64,000 nucleotides of DNA, taken from Romanomermis culicivorax (Eukaryota; Nematoda; Enoplea; Mermithida; Mermithidae). Positions 49,441 through 62,690 of the stretch are shown here, one piece after another; the first letter of the stretch is position 1, and every line of letters begins with the position of its first letter. Location: contig CAWUHX010000119.1 in assembly GCA_963922205.1 (NCBI GenBank), positions 372,001 through 436,000 of the forward strand, read 5' to 3'. The translations under genes and the position numbers were made by a program. Below the pieces are notes generated by a model. It saw only the letters and a list, made by a program, of their open reading frames with translations, had not been told where the DNA came from and made no database searches.

Positions 49441-49802
49441 AAAAAATTAAAAATGCTGCAATCAATCAACAAAAACAGCATATTTGCCATTTTTTACAAA
49501 CAAACATGGCTACAGTATTAGTATATGCCGTAGTTGCAAAGGATTGCACATACATAAAGTGCGCATATTTCATTAAAAAACATTTAAAAATCTATTTCGT
49601 AGTTGACTACTCCACCTTATCTGGTAGCAAATTCTTAGTTTTTGCTAATTTCACTTCATTTTAATTATCGAAAGATGCAACTACGATGATGCCCAGGCTG
49701 AAGCCATTGGGCATTTGATGAGAATTTACTGTAGCTTCATTGCAAAGCTAGATCTGTCATACATTTGATTGGCCGAAAAAATGTAGTCTATTCCTTCCTA
49801 AC

Positions 49803-49925
49803 CATGAGTCCAAGCCTAAGCTCAAGATTAAGCCCATGCCTAAACCTAAACCTAAGCATAAACCTAAGCCTAAACCAAAACCTAAGTCTAAGCCTAAGCC
49901 TAAGCCTAAGCCTAAGCCTAAGCCA
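49803..49925. repeat. Interstitial telomere-like repeat (CCTAAG/CCTAAA)n
   Basis: About 120 bases of hexamers, ending in six perfect CCTAAG units; read as GCCTAA, or TTAGGC on the other strand, this is the nematode telomere unit. The left part is mixed with CCTAAA and degraded units. The Gly-Leu minus-strand frame over it is a by-product of the hexamer. Confidence 0.85.
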
Positions 49926-50479
49926 GAGAATTCGTCAGAATAACTGAAAAAATCCATAAATTTTTTCGACCAATCAAATTGATGACAGATCTCACTCAGC
50001 AATGCTTGCTGCTTTCCCAATCCCTAGAAAGTACAGAAAATTTGTACTTTGTTCCTGATGTCAGAAAAGCCATTCGCTCCCAATCAGGAAGACATCAGGA
50101 ACACCTTTCCTTATCAGGTCGGAAATGCTGTCCCAATCCTGATTTCAGGATTATGGGTTGTATAAGGATCGAAAATTTAGGGAATGAGCTTTCCTGACTC
50201 AGTAAAGGCCATTTTTTCAAGGATTTTGGTTTTGGCTCTAGGATGGGGGGACATGAATTTTGGGGACCAAGTATATTATACGTTGATGCTATCGCCCCAC
50301 TAATGGTATAACAACCTCAAACTCGTTTACACAAAGTTCGTAAAGTCTTTTTTTTAAAGTGCACCCTAAGCTAAGGCGAAGAGCCCACAGACAATGTCGC
50401 TACAAAACCCAAGAACGGATCCAAATCTAATCACACTTTACTGTATTTGAGACTATATGATGGTTCCAACCTTTGCTGA

Positions 50480-53400
50480 CCATCGGTCAGATCTGAATGA
50501 TGCTGCACAACAAGTTTTACAAGACCATCCTAGCAATCTTTGAGCAGCTGATACTCCAACCCGTCACTTTTCACCATTTTGAATGTGCAAGCAATGCAGA
50601 AAAGAATCAATGTCGGAATTCCTTAGCCAGCTATGAACTTCACAAGCAGATTGTAAATATGATAATTTCAATGCGGACACCAACCTCACCTATATGCTCA
50701 CCCAAAATTTTTATTCACAGGACACTTAAAAATGCTTATTTTCATTGCATGCCATCACACTGGATGTTTATGTCAACATCATGCAGGCTGCTGAAAGTGC
50801 TGAAAGTTTATCCCCCACCATCTGGGGGGATTCGAAAAGTGTCCACACCATCCACAATAGTAGTCGTCACAACAGCCACAGATACCTCAATCCTGGTCAA
50901 GATCATTTGCCCAATCCATCGAAGCACCTGCAATCACCTATGAGGTCAAAACATTGCCAGGGCTGTAGTTCGAGACATCATATGTATTTATCATCTGATT
51001 GCAAAGCAAAGGACAACAAATTTTACAACTGTGTTCATAAGAGACATTTTGCAAAGTATTGCGAGTGACCTCATGGCAAGTCGAACCAATTGATTGATGA
51101 GGAAAAAGCTGTCAAGACGATCCACTTACAAAGGATTAGGCATAGCACTGCCACCTCCTACAAATGTACATTTCATGTTATCCAATCAATTGGTAAAGAC
51201 TGTTATGCCAGTGGTATAGTCGATTCAGGGGATGAAGTCTCCTTGTTACTGCATTTGGTTTACATTAAATGGATTGGCATGCCACTCAGCAAATCGAATG
51301 CTTGATTGCACAGTTTTAATAATATGGTAATTATTGGTCTTAGAGGACAGTTTACCGCAACAATCCAATACAATAGTCACCGAGCAAAGGTAACTCTACT
51401 TGTTCTAGATACAGTCAAAGTCGCAACCTGGGGCACTGATACAATCCAGGCATTACAATTGGTGATCAATGGAGCCATGTGACAAATCAACTTTGTCTAA
51501 CCAACCAATTCAAGACCACCAGCCACTGCAGTCCAGTGGGTGCAAAGTAGGCCAAGTCATGGATAACTCAGCTATATCACCCTTGACTTCCCAAAACTCA
51601 TAGCTGATGGCATGGGAAAGTTTCCAGACTTTGAGCATCACATTATGCTTACCGATGATGCCATTCCCATAGCCTGACCAGTCAGACAAGTGCCAATAGC
51701 TCGCCAGGCTGCAGTTGAGAAAGAAGTCAAACAGATGGTCACGGACAACATTCGGGAAGGAGTTACAAGGTCCAGTGCATGGGCCCTCAACATCATTATC
51801 AATGTTAATCAATGATTTGTATGTGCAGTTGCAAGGAGCCACGACATTCACCAAGCTCAACTTGTCAAAGGGGTATTTCCACATCACATTGGCTCCCAGT
51901 CTTGTCTGCTTACAACAACAATTATGCCATATGGTTTGTTCCAGTACAAACACTTGCCAATGGGATTGACATATGCTGTCTCCATGTTCCAGTGCCTTGT
52001 CTCACAAATGCCTGCAAGATGCTAAGGGTGCATCAGCTACTTCAACCACATATTGGTCTTCAGTTCCATGTCCATGCAACATGATGAACAACTATCAGCC
52101 GTGCTGCAATGCCTCAGTGACAAAGATTTTTGTCTCAACATCACAAGATGTCAATTTGCCATCACCAACATTCCATTCTTAGGACATTTGATATTGAGCA
52201 CTGGTATCAAGCCCGACCCGAAGAGCCTTGAATGTGCTGCTCCCACAGTTGATCATCGACATCAGCAGTTTCCTTGGATCAATCAGCTACCTCTGTGATT
52301 TTTTGCCGCATCTTGCTGATCTCAGTTAGCTGCTCCAGTTTTTGACTCATAGGTCCAAGCAAACCAAATTCGAATGGAGTGATAAATGTATGACGGCATT
52401 CAAGAAATTGAAATCACTGCTAATGAACAATTTACAACTTGTGATATTTGATCCCGATTGCCTGACTATTTTAGAGCCACTGACGCTTCCAAAATTGGTC
52501 TCCGTGCCTGCCTGTCACAGATAGCTTGAGGATGATTAGTGCAGATTGCATTCACCAGAAAAAAGCTTACCTACCAGAGAGGAGTTTACACCACAAATAA
52601 AGGTAAAGCTCCAGGCTGTGTTTGGGCCTGTGAACATTTTTCTAACTTTTTGTTTACACTGATCATGGATCATCAAGCCCTTGTTTCAATATTGGTGCAA
52701 TCTGGCAGTGGATGCAAAGCCCACAAATTTGATTGATGGAATGCCCAACTAGCTGAGTTCGACTACCAGATTCAACACAAGCCAGAGTCGGACAACACCA
52801 TCCCTGACATGCCTTCATGGTTGCCACAGGCCATGCTAAAGAAAGTCAATTTGATTGCTGCCAAAAATTTCTCACTCAAAAGATCAAAGATTCTCAATTT
52901 AGCTGTTGATCAAGGATCACTGCTCAAAGCCAATCAAATTGTCATGCCATCAAAGTTATGCAGACAATTGATGAACAAAGCACAGAAAGGACATCTCGGC
53001 ATCGCCTGAGCCAAAATCAAGTTACGTGAAACGTATTGGTTGCTGAGTATTACCCCTGACATTGAAGAGATGATTCACTATTGTCAAGGTTGTCAAGACG
53101 CAGCAGAGTCAAATCCATGATCAAGAATTCCAACCAATCCATTTCTGCTACCAAAAGCCACTTGGGGAAAAAATTGTGATCAATGTCACTGGACCATTTG
53201 CAATAGGACTGTATCAAAATTGATTTGGGATTGTTGTCATCGATTACCTCTCCCATTTCCCTGAAGCTCGATTGTGCCCCAACCACACTGCCCAAAAGAT
53301 GATCAAATTCTTAACTGAACTTTTTGTTCAGTTAAGATAAAATTTTTGTCAAGATTTTTAATTAAGATTTTTGTCCAATATGGTAATCCTGCCATTTTTG

Positions 53401-54110
53401 TTTCAGACAATGGGCCCAAATATTGATCAGATGCATTCACCGAATTCCTCTCGAAGCATGACATAAAGCATCATTCCACACCTGTTTACCACCTGCAGTC
53501 AAACAGCAAAGTATAAGTTTTCAATTGCTCACCAAAGTTCCATGTGAAGGCAATGGCTACCTCAAATATATCTTTTGCTGCAGCCATAATCAAACTGTTG
53601 GCTCAATTCCATGCAGAACGCCTGAATCCTGAAACATTGTCACTAGCAGAAATAATGTTCAATCGACATGCCCATCTACCATTTGAGCCCCATCAAAGCA
53701 TCAGGGAGCCTGCCACACTACAACCGGAAAAGCCGAAAAAAGTGTTCACTTTGAGGAAAAACGACATCAAAAGCAATGAAAGCCTCGTCATCAAAATCCT
53801 TTGTTAAATATTTGAGACAAAGTCCGCATTTGACGACCAGCCAGCCCTATAAAGAAGGGGGAATCGCCTTAGTCTGATGTTATTGAAGTCATTGACATCA
53901 TTAGTGACTATATTTTCAAACTTTCTGACAGCAACATGTGGAACGCAGGATGCATGTAAAAGTATTATCTGCCGATGATGATGAACATTCTGGCTGATGA
54001 TACCCCGAAACAATCCCCGATTTTCGATGCTCCACAGGCTCAACCCAAGGCCACACTCCCCGACGATTTTTGACTGCTTGAAGAAATTTCAAGAAGGGGA
54101 CAGTGATGTG
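50480..54110 (+). pseudogene. Decayed Ty3/Gypsy LTR retrotransposon (gag-pol)
   Basis: Pieces in the expected order but several frames. Gag (from about 50497) ends in a CCHC-like knuckle (CKAKDNKFYNCVHKRHFAKYC, about 51000-51063). Protease has ASGIVDSGDEVSLL (about 51205-51250). Reverse transcriptase has PVRQVPIARQAAVEKEV, then TFTKLNLSKGYFHITLA, a KHLPMGLTYA-like stretch and LGHLILSTGIKPDP (51600-52230), with the catalytic box degraded. RNase H covers about 52340-52740. Integrase has an HCQGCQD zinc-binding piece (about 53080) and SDNGPKY (about 53405). The Pol tail runs to a polypurine tract at 54091. Many stops break the frames. I found no matching pair of LTRs, so at least the 5' LTR is gone or unrecognisable. 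Confidence 0.85.
54091..54100 (+). other. Putative polypurine tract of the Gypsy element
   Basis: AAGAAGGGGA followed by CAGTGATGTG, directly after the end of the Pol-like frame (FQEGDSDV). This fits a plus-strand primer site and the start of a 3' LTR near 54104. The supposed LTR cannot be confirmed because no second copy is visible. Confidence 0.4.
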
Positions 54111-54239
54111 TTTGCACATGCACATCATGCTGGTGCATGTGCATGTGTTTTTGGGCATGCAAATTTTGCATCCCAAGTCAAGAATGTCAAAAAATCTGAA
54201 GGTGCAAAAAACATGGATATTCGGATATGAAAATTTCTC

Positions 54240-54990
54240 CAGGGCACATCACTACTGTTAATGATTATAAAATAAGACGAGGTAGGTCAATGGATAGAAA
54301 CTGTTGAAGGTTAATTATTACGTAGAATTAGATATGCTAACAGCCACACTTGATAGAAAATAAGGATCATTAATGCCCATGACCAGTGCAAAGCGCTAGG
54401 AATCTCTGCGATTTAACCCCCTGAAGTTCACCAAAATGCATCATTCGGTTTTTGAACTTGGCAAAATTTTGTCCACAATGCGGACCATGCCCAACTTTTG
54501 TTCCTCATTTCCAAATTTTTTCCCTGAAAAAAATCTATCTGGGGAAAATAAAAACGGTGATCAAAAGTACTTTTTCGGAGATTATAGGAGTTGTTCTTCT
54601 GACTTGATAACAGTCAATCCAGTACGACTGTGGCTTTCTGCATGACAGTAAATACTTACTTTTTCTTAGATGCACTTTCGGTGCACTCGAAAAAAATAGA
54701 CTATAGTGTTATAGTTTTCATGGAAAAAGTTTCCGAGGATAAATTCCCGCATCCATATGTCTCGAGTTACAGCTGAGAATAGCAAAAAAACTGTGTTCTT
54801 ATTTTATATTGTATTCAAGCACTCTTCATGAAAAGCAACAGATTTCAAAATGTTAGCGGAATCAGTATAGGTTAGAATACTTATTGAAAATTTCGTCGAT
54901 AATTTAATAGAACAACGTCAAATTTCATCAGCATGACTATGGACGCGCAAATTTTCGAGTAAGTAAAAAGTTTTCAGGCCTTTAGATTTT
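54240..54990. other. No recognisable gene
   Basis: Between the Gypsy remnant and the last exon of the GPCR gene. It should contain the 3' untranslated region of the GPCR gene (minus strand). I see no canonical AATAAA near the stop codon. Confidence 0.4.
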
Positions 54991-54994
54991 ACAA

Positions 54995-57900
54995 TCATAT
55001 AGATCCGACGCGTTCTTTCCATAACAAACGACGTAGACGAAACGGCAGCATTTTTTTCAAAGCTTTCGAGAAATTATCATTTTGTAGAAAATAAATGAAA
55101 AAATTCAATGTGCTATTGCAATGGGCCAATAAAGCCGCATACATGTAAACCCATGCAGGCAAGTAACGACGGACATTAAGCAAAAAAAGAGTAGCGATGG
55201 GCGCCCAAAATATGAAGAACAATATAAAAATTCTGAAAGTAGCTTTAATCATTTTTGTTTCTTCTTGAACGCCCGCCATGCGAGTTTTTGAGTTGATGTC
55301 TAAAAAAATTAAAGTAGATATGTTCGTTCAAAAATGATGTCATAAAAGTTTAAAGAGCAAGGGATATCAGCAATTCCAACAGAGCTTTTGTAGTATTCTA
55401 AACATAGTGAAACATTTCCTACTTTTCTCACTCGTGTTTTGAATAAGAGTCGTTTAGAGAACGTCTACTATCGTATAGAGTAAAGTAACCTCAAAACACA
55501 TTTAATTCCGACTTTTTTCCATACGCAATATCGAAATTACTTTTTTTTATAATCCACTTTGATCGAATAAAGAAGAACCATTGATTTTCTAACAGATTTC
55601 AAGAAAACTGACAAAGTGAGAAAAACACTAATGAATCCAATACTGAAAGATACTGTGTAAGACAAATTGAATTGACGTCGACTCTCATGCGGATCTCCAA
55701 TAAAGAAAGTCCGAAATATTAAAAAAAAACACATCTCTCGAACAAACGTTATCGAAGATAATCGAGAAGATCACTATTAGGAATCAGTGAGACATAAACT
55801 AGTACCGCACTCCATTTATTTTCAAATGAGCCTCTAAATTCAAAATTTTCCAACAAAATCCGTAAGCAGGTAATAATCAAGCATCTTGAGTCAATTTTTT
55901 TCCATTTTCCTTTTCCAAGTTGAACTCCTAACTGCTACAGTCGATCTGATGTTGTTTATTATTTGCATGACCATCTTTTCAAAGCTCATTTTGAAAAAAT
56001 GGAGCATAAAATACATTCGCTTGTACAATGATCTAAACTCTACTCTGGTGCAAATAATTTAGTATTCGAGGAACGAAAAATTGAAACCCGGATGACTTTC
56101 AGGGAGATTTTGTTTGGGAGATTTGTTTTTCCGTGAAATGCTTCCGAATTGGGAAATTTACAAAATTATTGCTGTCGTCGAAATCATTAACAAAAAAGTT
56201 TTACAATTTTTTACTCTAAAATTGTCAAAACTTGATTACTTTGTTGACTAGTTCAAATTCAGAATTCGAAAAATGACAAGAAAAAATAATGAAAAAATAA
56301 AGAGTTGATACAGACCTATAATCGCAAAAACATAATATGTGATAGAATAATCTGGATTTCACAAAAATTCCTAAAGCAGCTAGAGCTGATGTCTTTTCTA
56401 GGTTGTCTGAATTGACAAATCTTAGATTTAGGAAGACATTGATTCAATAATGTTTATCTTAATCATCAGCAGCAAGCTGTCCGTTTTTCTAAATGTTTAT
56501 AAATTAAAAAATGGTAAAGTCTTCAACTCTTTGACACGAAGATTTCATCTTAGAATTTTTTGGCATAAAGATTTTCAAGAGTTATATCAGTTAGCTCACA
56601 AAGTCGCAGTTCTATAACACGTGGTTCAACAGAAAATGACAAAACTGTAAAATAGCATTTGCTTTACAGTTTCATTTTTGGAATTATTTCACGAAAAACA
56701 AACTATAGTTGAAAGAACTAAAGTGCAAGAAAAAATTCTGTGAAAAATAGACTGGTGACCGGCTTAAATGAAGCACAACGATAATTTGGCCTTGTTTAAA
56801 ATTACATCGTTTTGACTGAAATAATGAGATGCTAACATATCGCAAAAACTTCAGAAAACTTTTGTCAACCTGGTGAAAACTGATGATGCTTTTTTTCGCG
56901 ATAAACTAGTTGAGTCGGCTACAGAATAACATAAAACTTGAGAAAATTTTTTTTCCATCATCCTATTTTTACTGTTTTGAATAATGTTACCACAAAATTT
57001 TAAAAATTATTGGGCACCTGCATTCGACATTCCGGACTTTCTCAGTATCATATTCTTCGCCAGAGTGCTTTTTCGCAACACGGCGTATATTCTGGCGTAG
57101 AAAACGAACGCGATGACGATAGCCAAAACTAGCAGAGAAGCGTAGAACAATCGATAAGATTGTAATTCGGTGTCGACCGTACAATAGTAGAGCATTTGGC
57201 TGACGTGCACAGTACCCCAGCCGAAGTGGTTCGGTAGGTGACCGGCGACGCTCAGAAGCCAAATAGCTACCGTATAGCAGAAAAAGTGCTTGGCAGTGAA
57301 ATAGTTGTTATAGATTTGCGGCCTCGCAATATAGAAGTATCTAAAACGGAGAACTGTTTAAACTGTGCTTTAGTCGAAGTTTCTATGCAGCTACAGGAGC
57401 AACCACAATGTTGTGGTTTACTGTCAAACCGGAGCACAGGAATGACTACAAGTATGATTTCATCCTATAATTGCTTTGTTTCATGTCACTGAAGGTCTTA
57501 TAATCATGCAAACGGCAAGGGTAAGCTTTTTGCCATGAAAAATCCCAAGCTCTTGCTCCGGAGAGATAATTCGTATCACTCAACATATTAATTATGGAAT
57601 GAAAATCAAATGAAATCGATTGGGTAAAATTAGTCAGCATGTAGAATCAAGTTTTATCTAAAAGAAATAATGGACTTAGCAGTCTGTTTTATAAATGCTT
57701 GGGAGCAACGAAGTTGGTAAGTTGGGAAGATCGACAATCAATAATTTAAAGTAGAAGCTTTAGTTGAACGATTTTGATATAACACTAATCAAAAAATGAT
57801 TACAATAATTCTATTTTTTAATTAGAATGTTGACAGAGAATGATATGAATGACAGAAAATGCTACCACCACCAAATTGAATTGAAATATAAAAGTCAGTG

Positions 57901-59996
57901 TACGTTAGCTAGGCCAATCCTCATCTGTAGGCTAATTTAAGTGAATGGCATCGAAGTATTCTTGATCCTATTTAGATAAAAACGCTTGACCCATTTTATA
58001 TCAGAGTGAAGTGCTGTGATTATTCATGAAAATCAAATTAAAATTATTGATTATTTTAAAAGTAGGTAAGTTTTTCACACCATTTTGTCACTGGAAATTA
58101 GATTTGAATTTGAATGACTTTAAAATAAATATAAAATTCATTGTCCTTCTTAGTTTGAACTGGTGGGATGGAGCATTTTTATGGAAAAGTAAGTACTCTT
58201 TCAAATTCTTATGATTTATTGCTAAACTACACTTTTAATGGAACTGTAAAATTGCGAGCTTATTCAAATAGCTCCTTGTAAAAGAATTCCACATATAAAT
58301 CTCTAAGGCAAGACTAATTTTGATATTTTTAAAATAACAAGCGTCTTTTAAAGAGGACACTATTGAGCATGTCTAAAAGTTATCTTGAATCTCGGGATTC
58401 CGATAATGATGATTGATAGAAAATATTTACGTGGCGACTTTGCATCATGACTGCTTATCCTTACGCAGTGCAATACGAAAAAATTCTAGTCAGCTGGTTT
58501 TTTGAAAGTTTCTCAATGAGTATCAGCATTTCTGGGCTGAAATTTCGTATATCCGTCTAACTTCTTGTTCTTCATCGATTTATCATGAATTTAGCACACC
58601 CGTGTAATTATTTTATACAAAATTTGCATAAAGTTCAATTGGTGGCCATGGTAACCAATTTCCAGTTTTGAGGTAACTCAAAATTGGCGGATCTAACAAA
58701 AATTTTGAAAAAATTCAGCCAAATTTACTCTGAACGAAGGCTTCCCTGTCTATCTTGGGCTTTTTAGAACTACGAGCTAATAATTTTAAAAAAATTACTT
58801 TTTTCGAACCGAAAATTTTGAGAACCCGACGAATCCCGATGACATTTCAATTTTGAAATCAGCGTATCAAAATGTATCAGAAAATTTATTTTACATTATC
58901 ATCGGTCCAATAATTACTGCTAGAGGGCCGCTAGAATAAAATCAATATCACCGCGCAAAAGTAGGGTCAAATTGATTTAGAAGTATTTCATAAAAAAACT
59001 TCTTGTCGGTAGGCTTACCTGCAAATCTGAAGTGAGACCGCTTTGGAGAAAAATTGTTAATACAAAATTATTAGGTCGTTTGAATTGTTTTCCATTTGTT
59101 ACCCGTTCTCATTTGGTTGTTCAGTTCTTACCTACTGATGGCCACCCAGGCTATACTGTGCATGGACGCCACACAACTCGGTGCACAAAAAGCAGCCGCA
59201 AATACACAAGCCGCGTAATGTTCGTAGTACCATTGTTCACCGAAAAGTACGCCTGAAAAGTGATGAAAATTCAAAAAAGTTCACGATTCAAAAAAATCGC
59301 TTACCGACAATGCTGGAAGGCATTGTAACAGATGCTACGAAAAGATCGGCAACAGCTAAACTGCCGATGAAAATATTTTGACTCTTTCGCAGATTGGAGT
59401 CGACCAAGAGTGTCAGCAGTATCTGAAAATGGCGTTATGGTGAATGTATAGTAACTGTATATATAAATAATGAATGTATGAATAATGTATAATGTAATGT
59501 ATGAACGCATAGTTTTCTAGATATGCTTGTAAATTTGAAAGTGGAAAGCAAGTACTAAATCATATATCAAGAATTTCCTGCTAAATAATATGTCGCATGA
59601 AACTGTAAACTTATGAGCCTTCTCAACTAACTCTTGGAATTTTTTGAATAAAAAATCCTACAGCAAACGCTTTGTGTAAACGACTTTGTGTTCTTCTTTT
59701 GGTCATTTTTCACTTTACAAGCACTTTACAGTTTAGATATCATATAGTCAATATCTTTATTCTTTTTTCAGAAGTGAGAGTTTGAGCATAAAGTCATCGA
59801 GGCCGAATCTAACGCCATCGATAAATCATCGGTAAATATTTTGAAAGATACTCACTACGATATTACCGCATGTGCCAACCAGTGAACATGTCCCGAAAAT
59901 CACAACATACAAGATGATAATCGGTGGGTATGATCCTTCTAGATGGCTGATCATGAAAGTATCAGATGAGTTTGAATTTTCACCGAAGTCGAACAT
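54995..59996 (-). CDS. Class A (rhodopsin-like) GPCR, five exons, intact
   Basis: Exons 59856-59996, 59305-59422, 59132-59252, 57018-57340 and 54995-55299 join in frame to 335 residues. Four donors begin GT (GTGAGT, GTAAGC, GTAAG, GTGCCC) and acceptors are TTTTCAG or TTTTAG. The short N-terminus has Asn-Ser-Ser at residue 9. TM1 has the GN pair (44-45), TM2 has LAVADL, and TM3 has Cys102 and ends in Ser-Arg-Tyr (126-128) instead of DRY. Cys180 in loop 2 can pair with Cys102. TM5 is about 192-215, TM6 has FWAP (265-268), and TM7 has NFFIY (300-304) in place of NPxxY. The tail is basic. It should be a plasma-membrane receptor signalling through G proteins. The W-G stretch before Cys180 and RYFYIARP recall melatonin-like and peptide-receptor branches. 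The ligand is unknown. This is the one host-type gene here. Confidence 0.88.
55300..57017 (-). other. Intron 4 of the GPCR gene
   Basis: About 1.7 kb with no recognisable gene. A 65-codon hydrophobic minus-strand frame at 55537-55734 is not needed for the receptor and lacks family motifs, so I treat it as chance. Confidence 0.6.
57341..59131 (-). other. Intron 3 of the GPCR gene
   Basis: About 1.8 kb. It contains a partial member of the MITE family near 58185-58300 (AAGTAAGTACTCTTTCAAATT, then GAGCTTATTCAAATAGC), which matches 38310-38420. Nothing else is recognised. Confidence 0.6.
59525..59722. mobile_element. MITE in GPCR intron 1
   Basis: GCTTGTAAA at the left edge is mirrored by TTTACAAGC at the right. 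Inside are GTGGAAAGCAAGTACT and ACGCTTTGTGTAAACG, matching the 213-bp MITE at 38282-38494. It lies wholly within the intron 59423-59855. Confidence 0.65.
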
Positions 59997-59999
59997 TTC

Positions 60000-61070
60000 G
60001 CGAATTATGGCAAATCAGCAACTACTAGAAAATGATTCAATAGGCTGAAACAAAATATTAAGCGAATAAACAAAACGTTAGGAAAATAATTATAGTACAG
60101 AGTAAATGATTGAGCAAAGAACATAATTTTCAACATCAGGAGTTCTCACCAATTCTACTAATAACAAGGATCGGAAGAGTCAAATGGCTTCCGATGATAT
60201 TTTGACGAATATAGGTTTTCCTACCATGTTAATTGGATCATTCCTGTATCAAATCTCCCATTGCGTTTTCGCTGTTTCACATGTCATTTCTAACTATTTT
60301 TAGATGATGAGTAAAAAATTGAATGATGACTGACCATTATGCCTATGTCAATCAAAAAGCTTTCTAAATGAGTGAGCAGTAAAAAGATTGAGTATTGTTG
60401 CTGTCTAAGAGGTCGAAAAATTTTTCTCCCCCGTCACATTCAAGGTCAATGCGGACATCAATTTTCCTTCCATTAAGTGATCAAATGAAGCGTTTAATTC
60501 ATGTGCCTCCTCGATGTCTGTTTATTCCTGTTGGTTTTTTGGAGGAACAGCGGGAACATCTAAACTACCATTCACCCTTTTCTCATCGTTTCTTGTCAAT
60601 CAACAAGAGCTTTTAGCATAAAAGGTTTGGAACGCAGGGACTCGCAGTCTATTGAAGAGCAAATAAGCACTATCTAAAAATGACAACTAAAAGAAGTAAT
60701 AGATGAAAGAGTGCATTAATGAATGAACTTGTGTTGCATATGTTTTAAACAACCAGTTCTGAGTATTTTTATCGGAAGAAAAATTATTCTCTGAAAAAAG
60801 TTAAATTCGCAACGAAGAATGTATGCAAGTTTTCGTAAAAATTGTGTTATCTGATTACACATATTTTATGATTGTGGACTTTCAGTATCATTTCGAGAGA
60901 ATTTTAAAATCAATAAACCTTTGTATCAAATTTTAAGCGAAGTTTTGTTCTTTTGTAACACTTGAGGAAAATATGGTGCGCCGCGTTGCAGGGAAATGAC
61001 CCTTCTCCTATAGAAAAAGTTTCATGGTTTCTCCGATAAATGTGAAAAGCAATGAAAACTTTGCCTATAC
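60000..61070. other. Upstream of the GPCR gene; no recognisable gene
   Basis: This should include the promoter and any 5' untranslated exon of the receptor gene (minus strand). I recognise no core promoter element and no coding frame; the 73-codon plus-strand frame at 60395 is not convincing. Confidence 0.4.
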
Positions 61071-61071
61071 T

Positions 61072-62032
61072 TGACGCGTATTCATAAAAGGGTAGTTTTC
61101 TTACCTGTAGGTAGCAAAAATCTATCTGCAGTTAGAAATCGTATTCATAAAATCGGATACTAACTACTCTCAGGTAGAATTTTCTATCTACAGGTAGGAA
61201 AAAGCTACTGTGAGTGATAGCTAGGTAGGTGGTGAATTTTTGCATGACAGACTTATCACCGAGAAGAAATCAAATCATTCCAGCATACCAGACTTTCAGC
61301 ACCTGAGGCCGGACAACTGATTAAACATTTTTTCCCACATCATTACTTGATTTCAAAAACAACATTTTTGAAGTAAAACCATGTCGACGAATAACTAAAA
61401 AGTAAATAAAAATAAAAAATTGCTGAGACTTGCATCATCAGTAATTCAACATTCATTTATTATTGCCATAGTTTTATTTTTGATTCATTAATAGCTTTTG
61501 CCTCATGATAGGGAAATTTCACAAACGGCAAATGAACAAATGCGCCAAGTGAAACAGGAATCTTTACTGTTGTTCTGTTGCACTGTGGTTTATCATGAGT
61601 ATGCACGGCTCATGTCTACTGCAGTTGAACTTTTGATACATTAAACGATAGTATAGAAACTACCTGCAAAGAAAAACAACTTTTGGTGATAAGCTAGATT
61701 TTCTGTGTACAAGACTCTCAGATTAATCAGTTTCTGGATCACACTGATTTCTCTAAGCCACCATGGGGTGATTTTTTGAGCAATATTTGTGGCATCAGAG
61801 ACGACTCAAAAAAATTTTTTTTGACTCTCTTCCTGAGTATGCTGCTCTGCGGCATACAAATCAAATCGATAATCGTCTTTTTTTGATGATTACTTGTCCA
61901 ACCATTACTATTGTGTTTTATGAATAGGGACTTTTTCCTACTTACAGGTAGAGGTAGAAAACTACCCATAGGTAGGATTTTTCGACCTAAATGTAGTCCT
62001 ACCAGTTGGTAACCTTATAAATACGGTCTCTG
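61072..62032. mobile_element. Non-autonomous Harbinger-like element (tentative)
   Basis: The left edge reads GACGCGTATTCATAAAAGG and the complement of the right edge reads GAGACCGTATTTATAAGG, an imperfect inverted pair with the CGTATTCATAA signature common in PIF/Harbinger ends. Both ends also share many CTACCTGTAGGTAG-type words (61100-61230 and 61940-62010). No transposase is visible between them. No clear 3-bp duplication. Confidence 0.5.
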
Positions 62033-62690
62033 ATCGCAATAACTACTGATTTAAGGGCAAAACATGTATTCGATAGATTATATTGAAAACTGCAATAGCT
62101 TTAATACAACTAATTATCATGTATTTGTTAGTGAAGTTCGAAAGGTTATAACTCACGAGGAAACATTTCCGAATGTAAATCCTGACATTGCACATCCTAT
62201 AGTACATTCGATAGTTCAGCGCAAATTTAGTAAGGCTATATCGCTCTCCTTTTTTTCCTTTCCTAGAGTTTTTGCACTAACATTTGCAAACGTGCACCCG
62301 ATCTAAGCAACAGTTCCCCCAAAAGTGATATAATCTAAGCCATACACAGACTTCCTTGTAAGAGCAGTGCAAAAGCCCAGGATTCAACCATCAATATCTA
62401 TTAATTCATCACAGTTAAACAAAATGTGATTCCCATGGAAGGTGAGATCCTTAGGGAAAAGGAGTAAAATCTGGTCTAACTTTTGATCAATCTGGCTAGA
62501 AAATTTTGAGACAAAATATTCTTCATTGGTCCAATTTTTCGCTTAGGATAGGTTGTTCATAGTTTATAAACAAAACAGTCAAAAACTGTTCCGGCAGAAT
62601 ATAACTTTTGACTTCACTTTCAGCAAATTTTCTCCCTATGCTCCATATTTTCTGGTTCTAGTATCGAGATACTGAACCAACTTTGTTAAC
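62033..62690. other. No recognisable gene
   Basis: An 80-codon plus-strand frame at 62064-62306 has no family features. Otherwise nondescript AT-rich sequence. Confidence 0.35.

Noticed and set aside
49757..50020. Gly-Leu repeat protein
   Set aside because: Produced by translating the CCTAAG hexamer repeat.
53815..54230. LTR pair for the Gypsy element
   Set aside because: A polypurine tract is plausible at 54091, but no matching sequence occurs upstream of 50.5 kb, so LTRs cannot be called.
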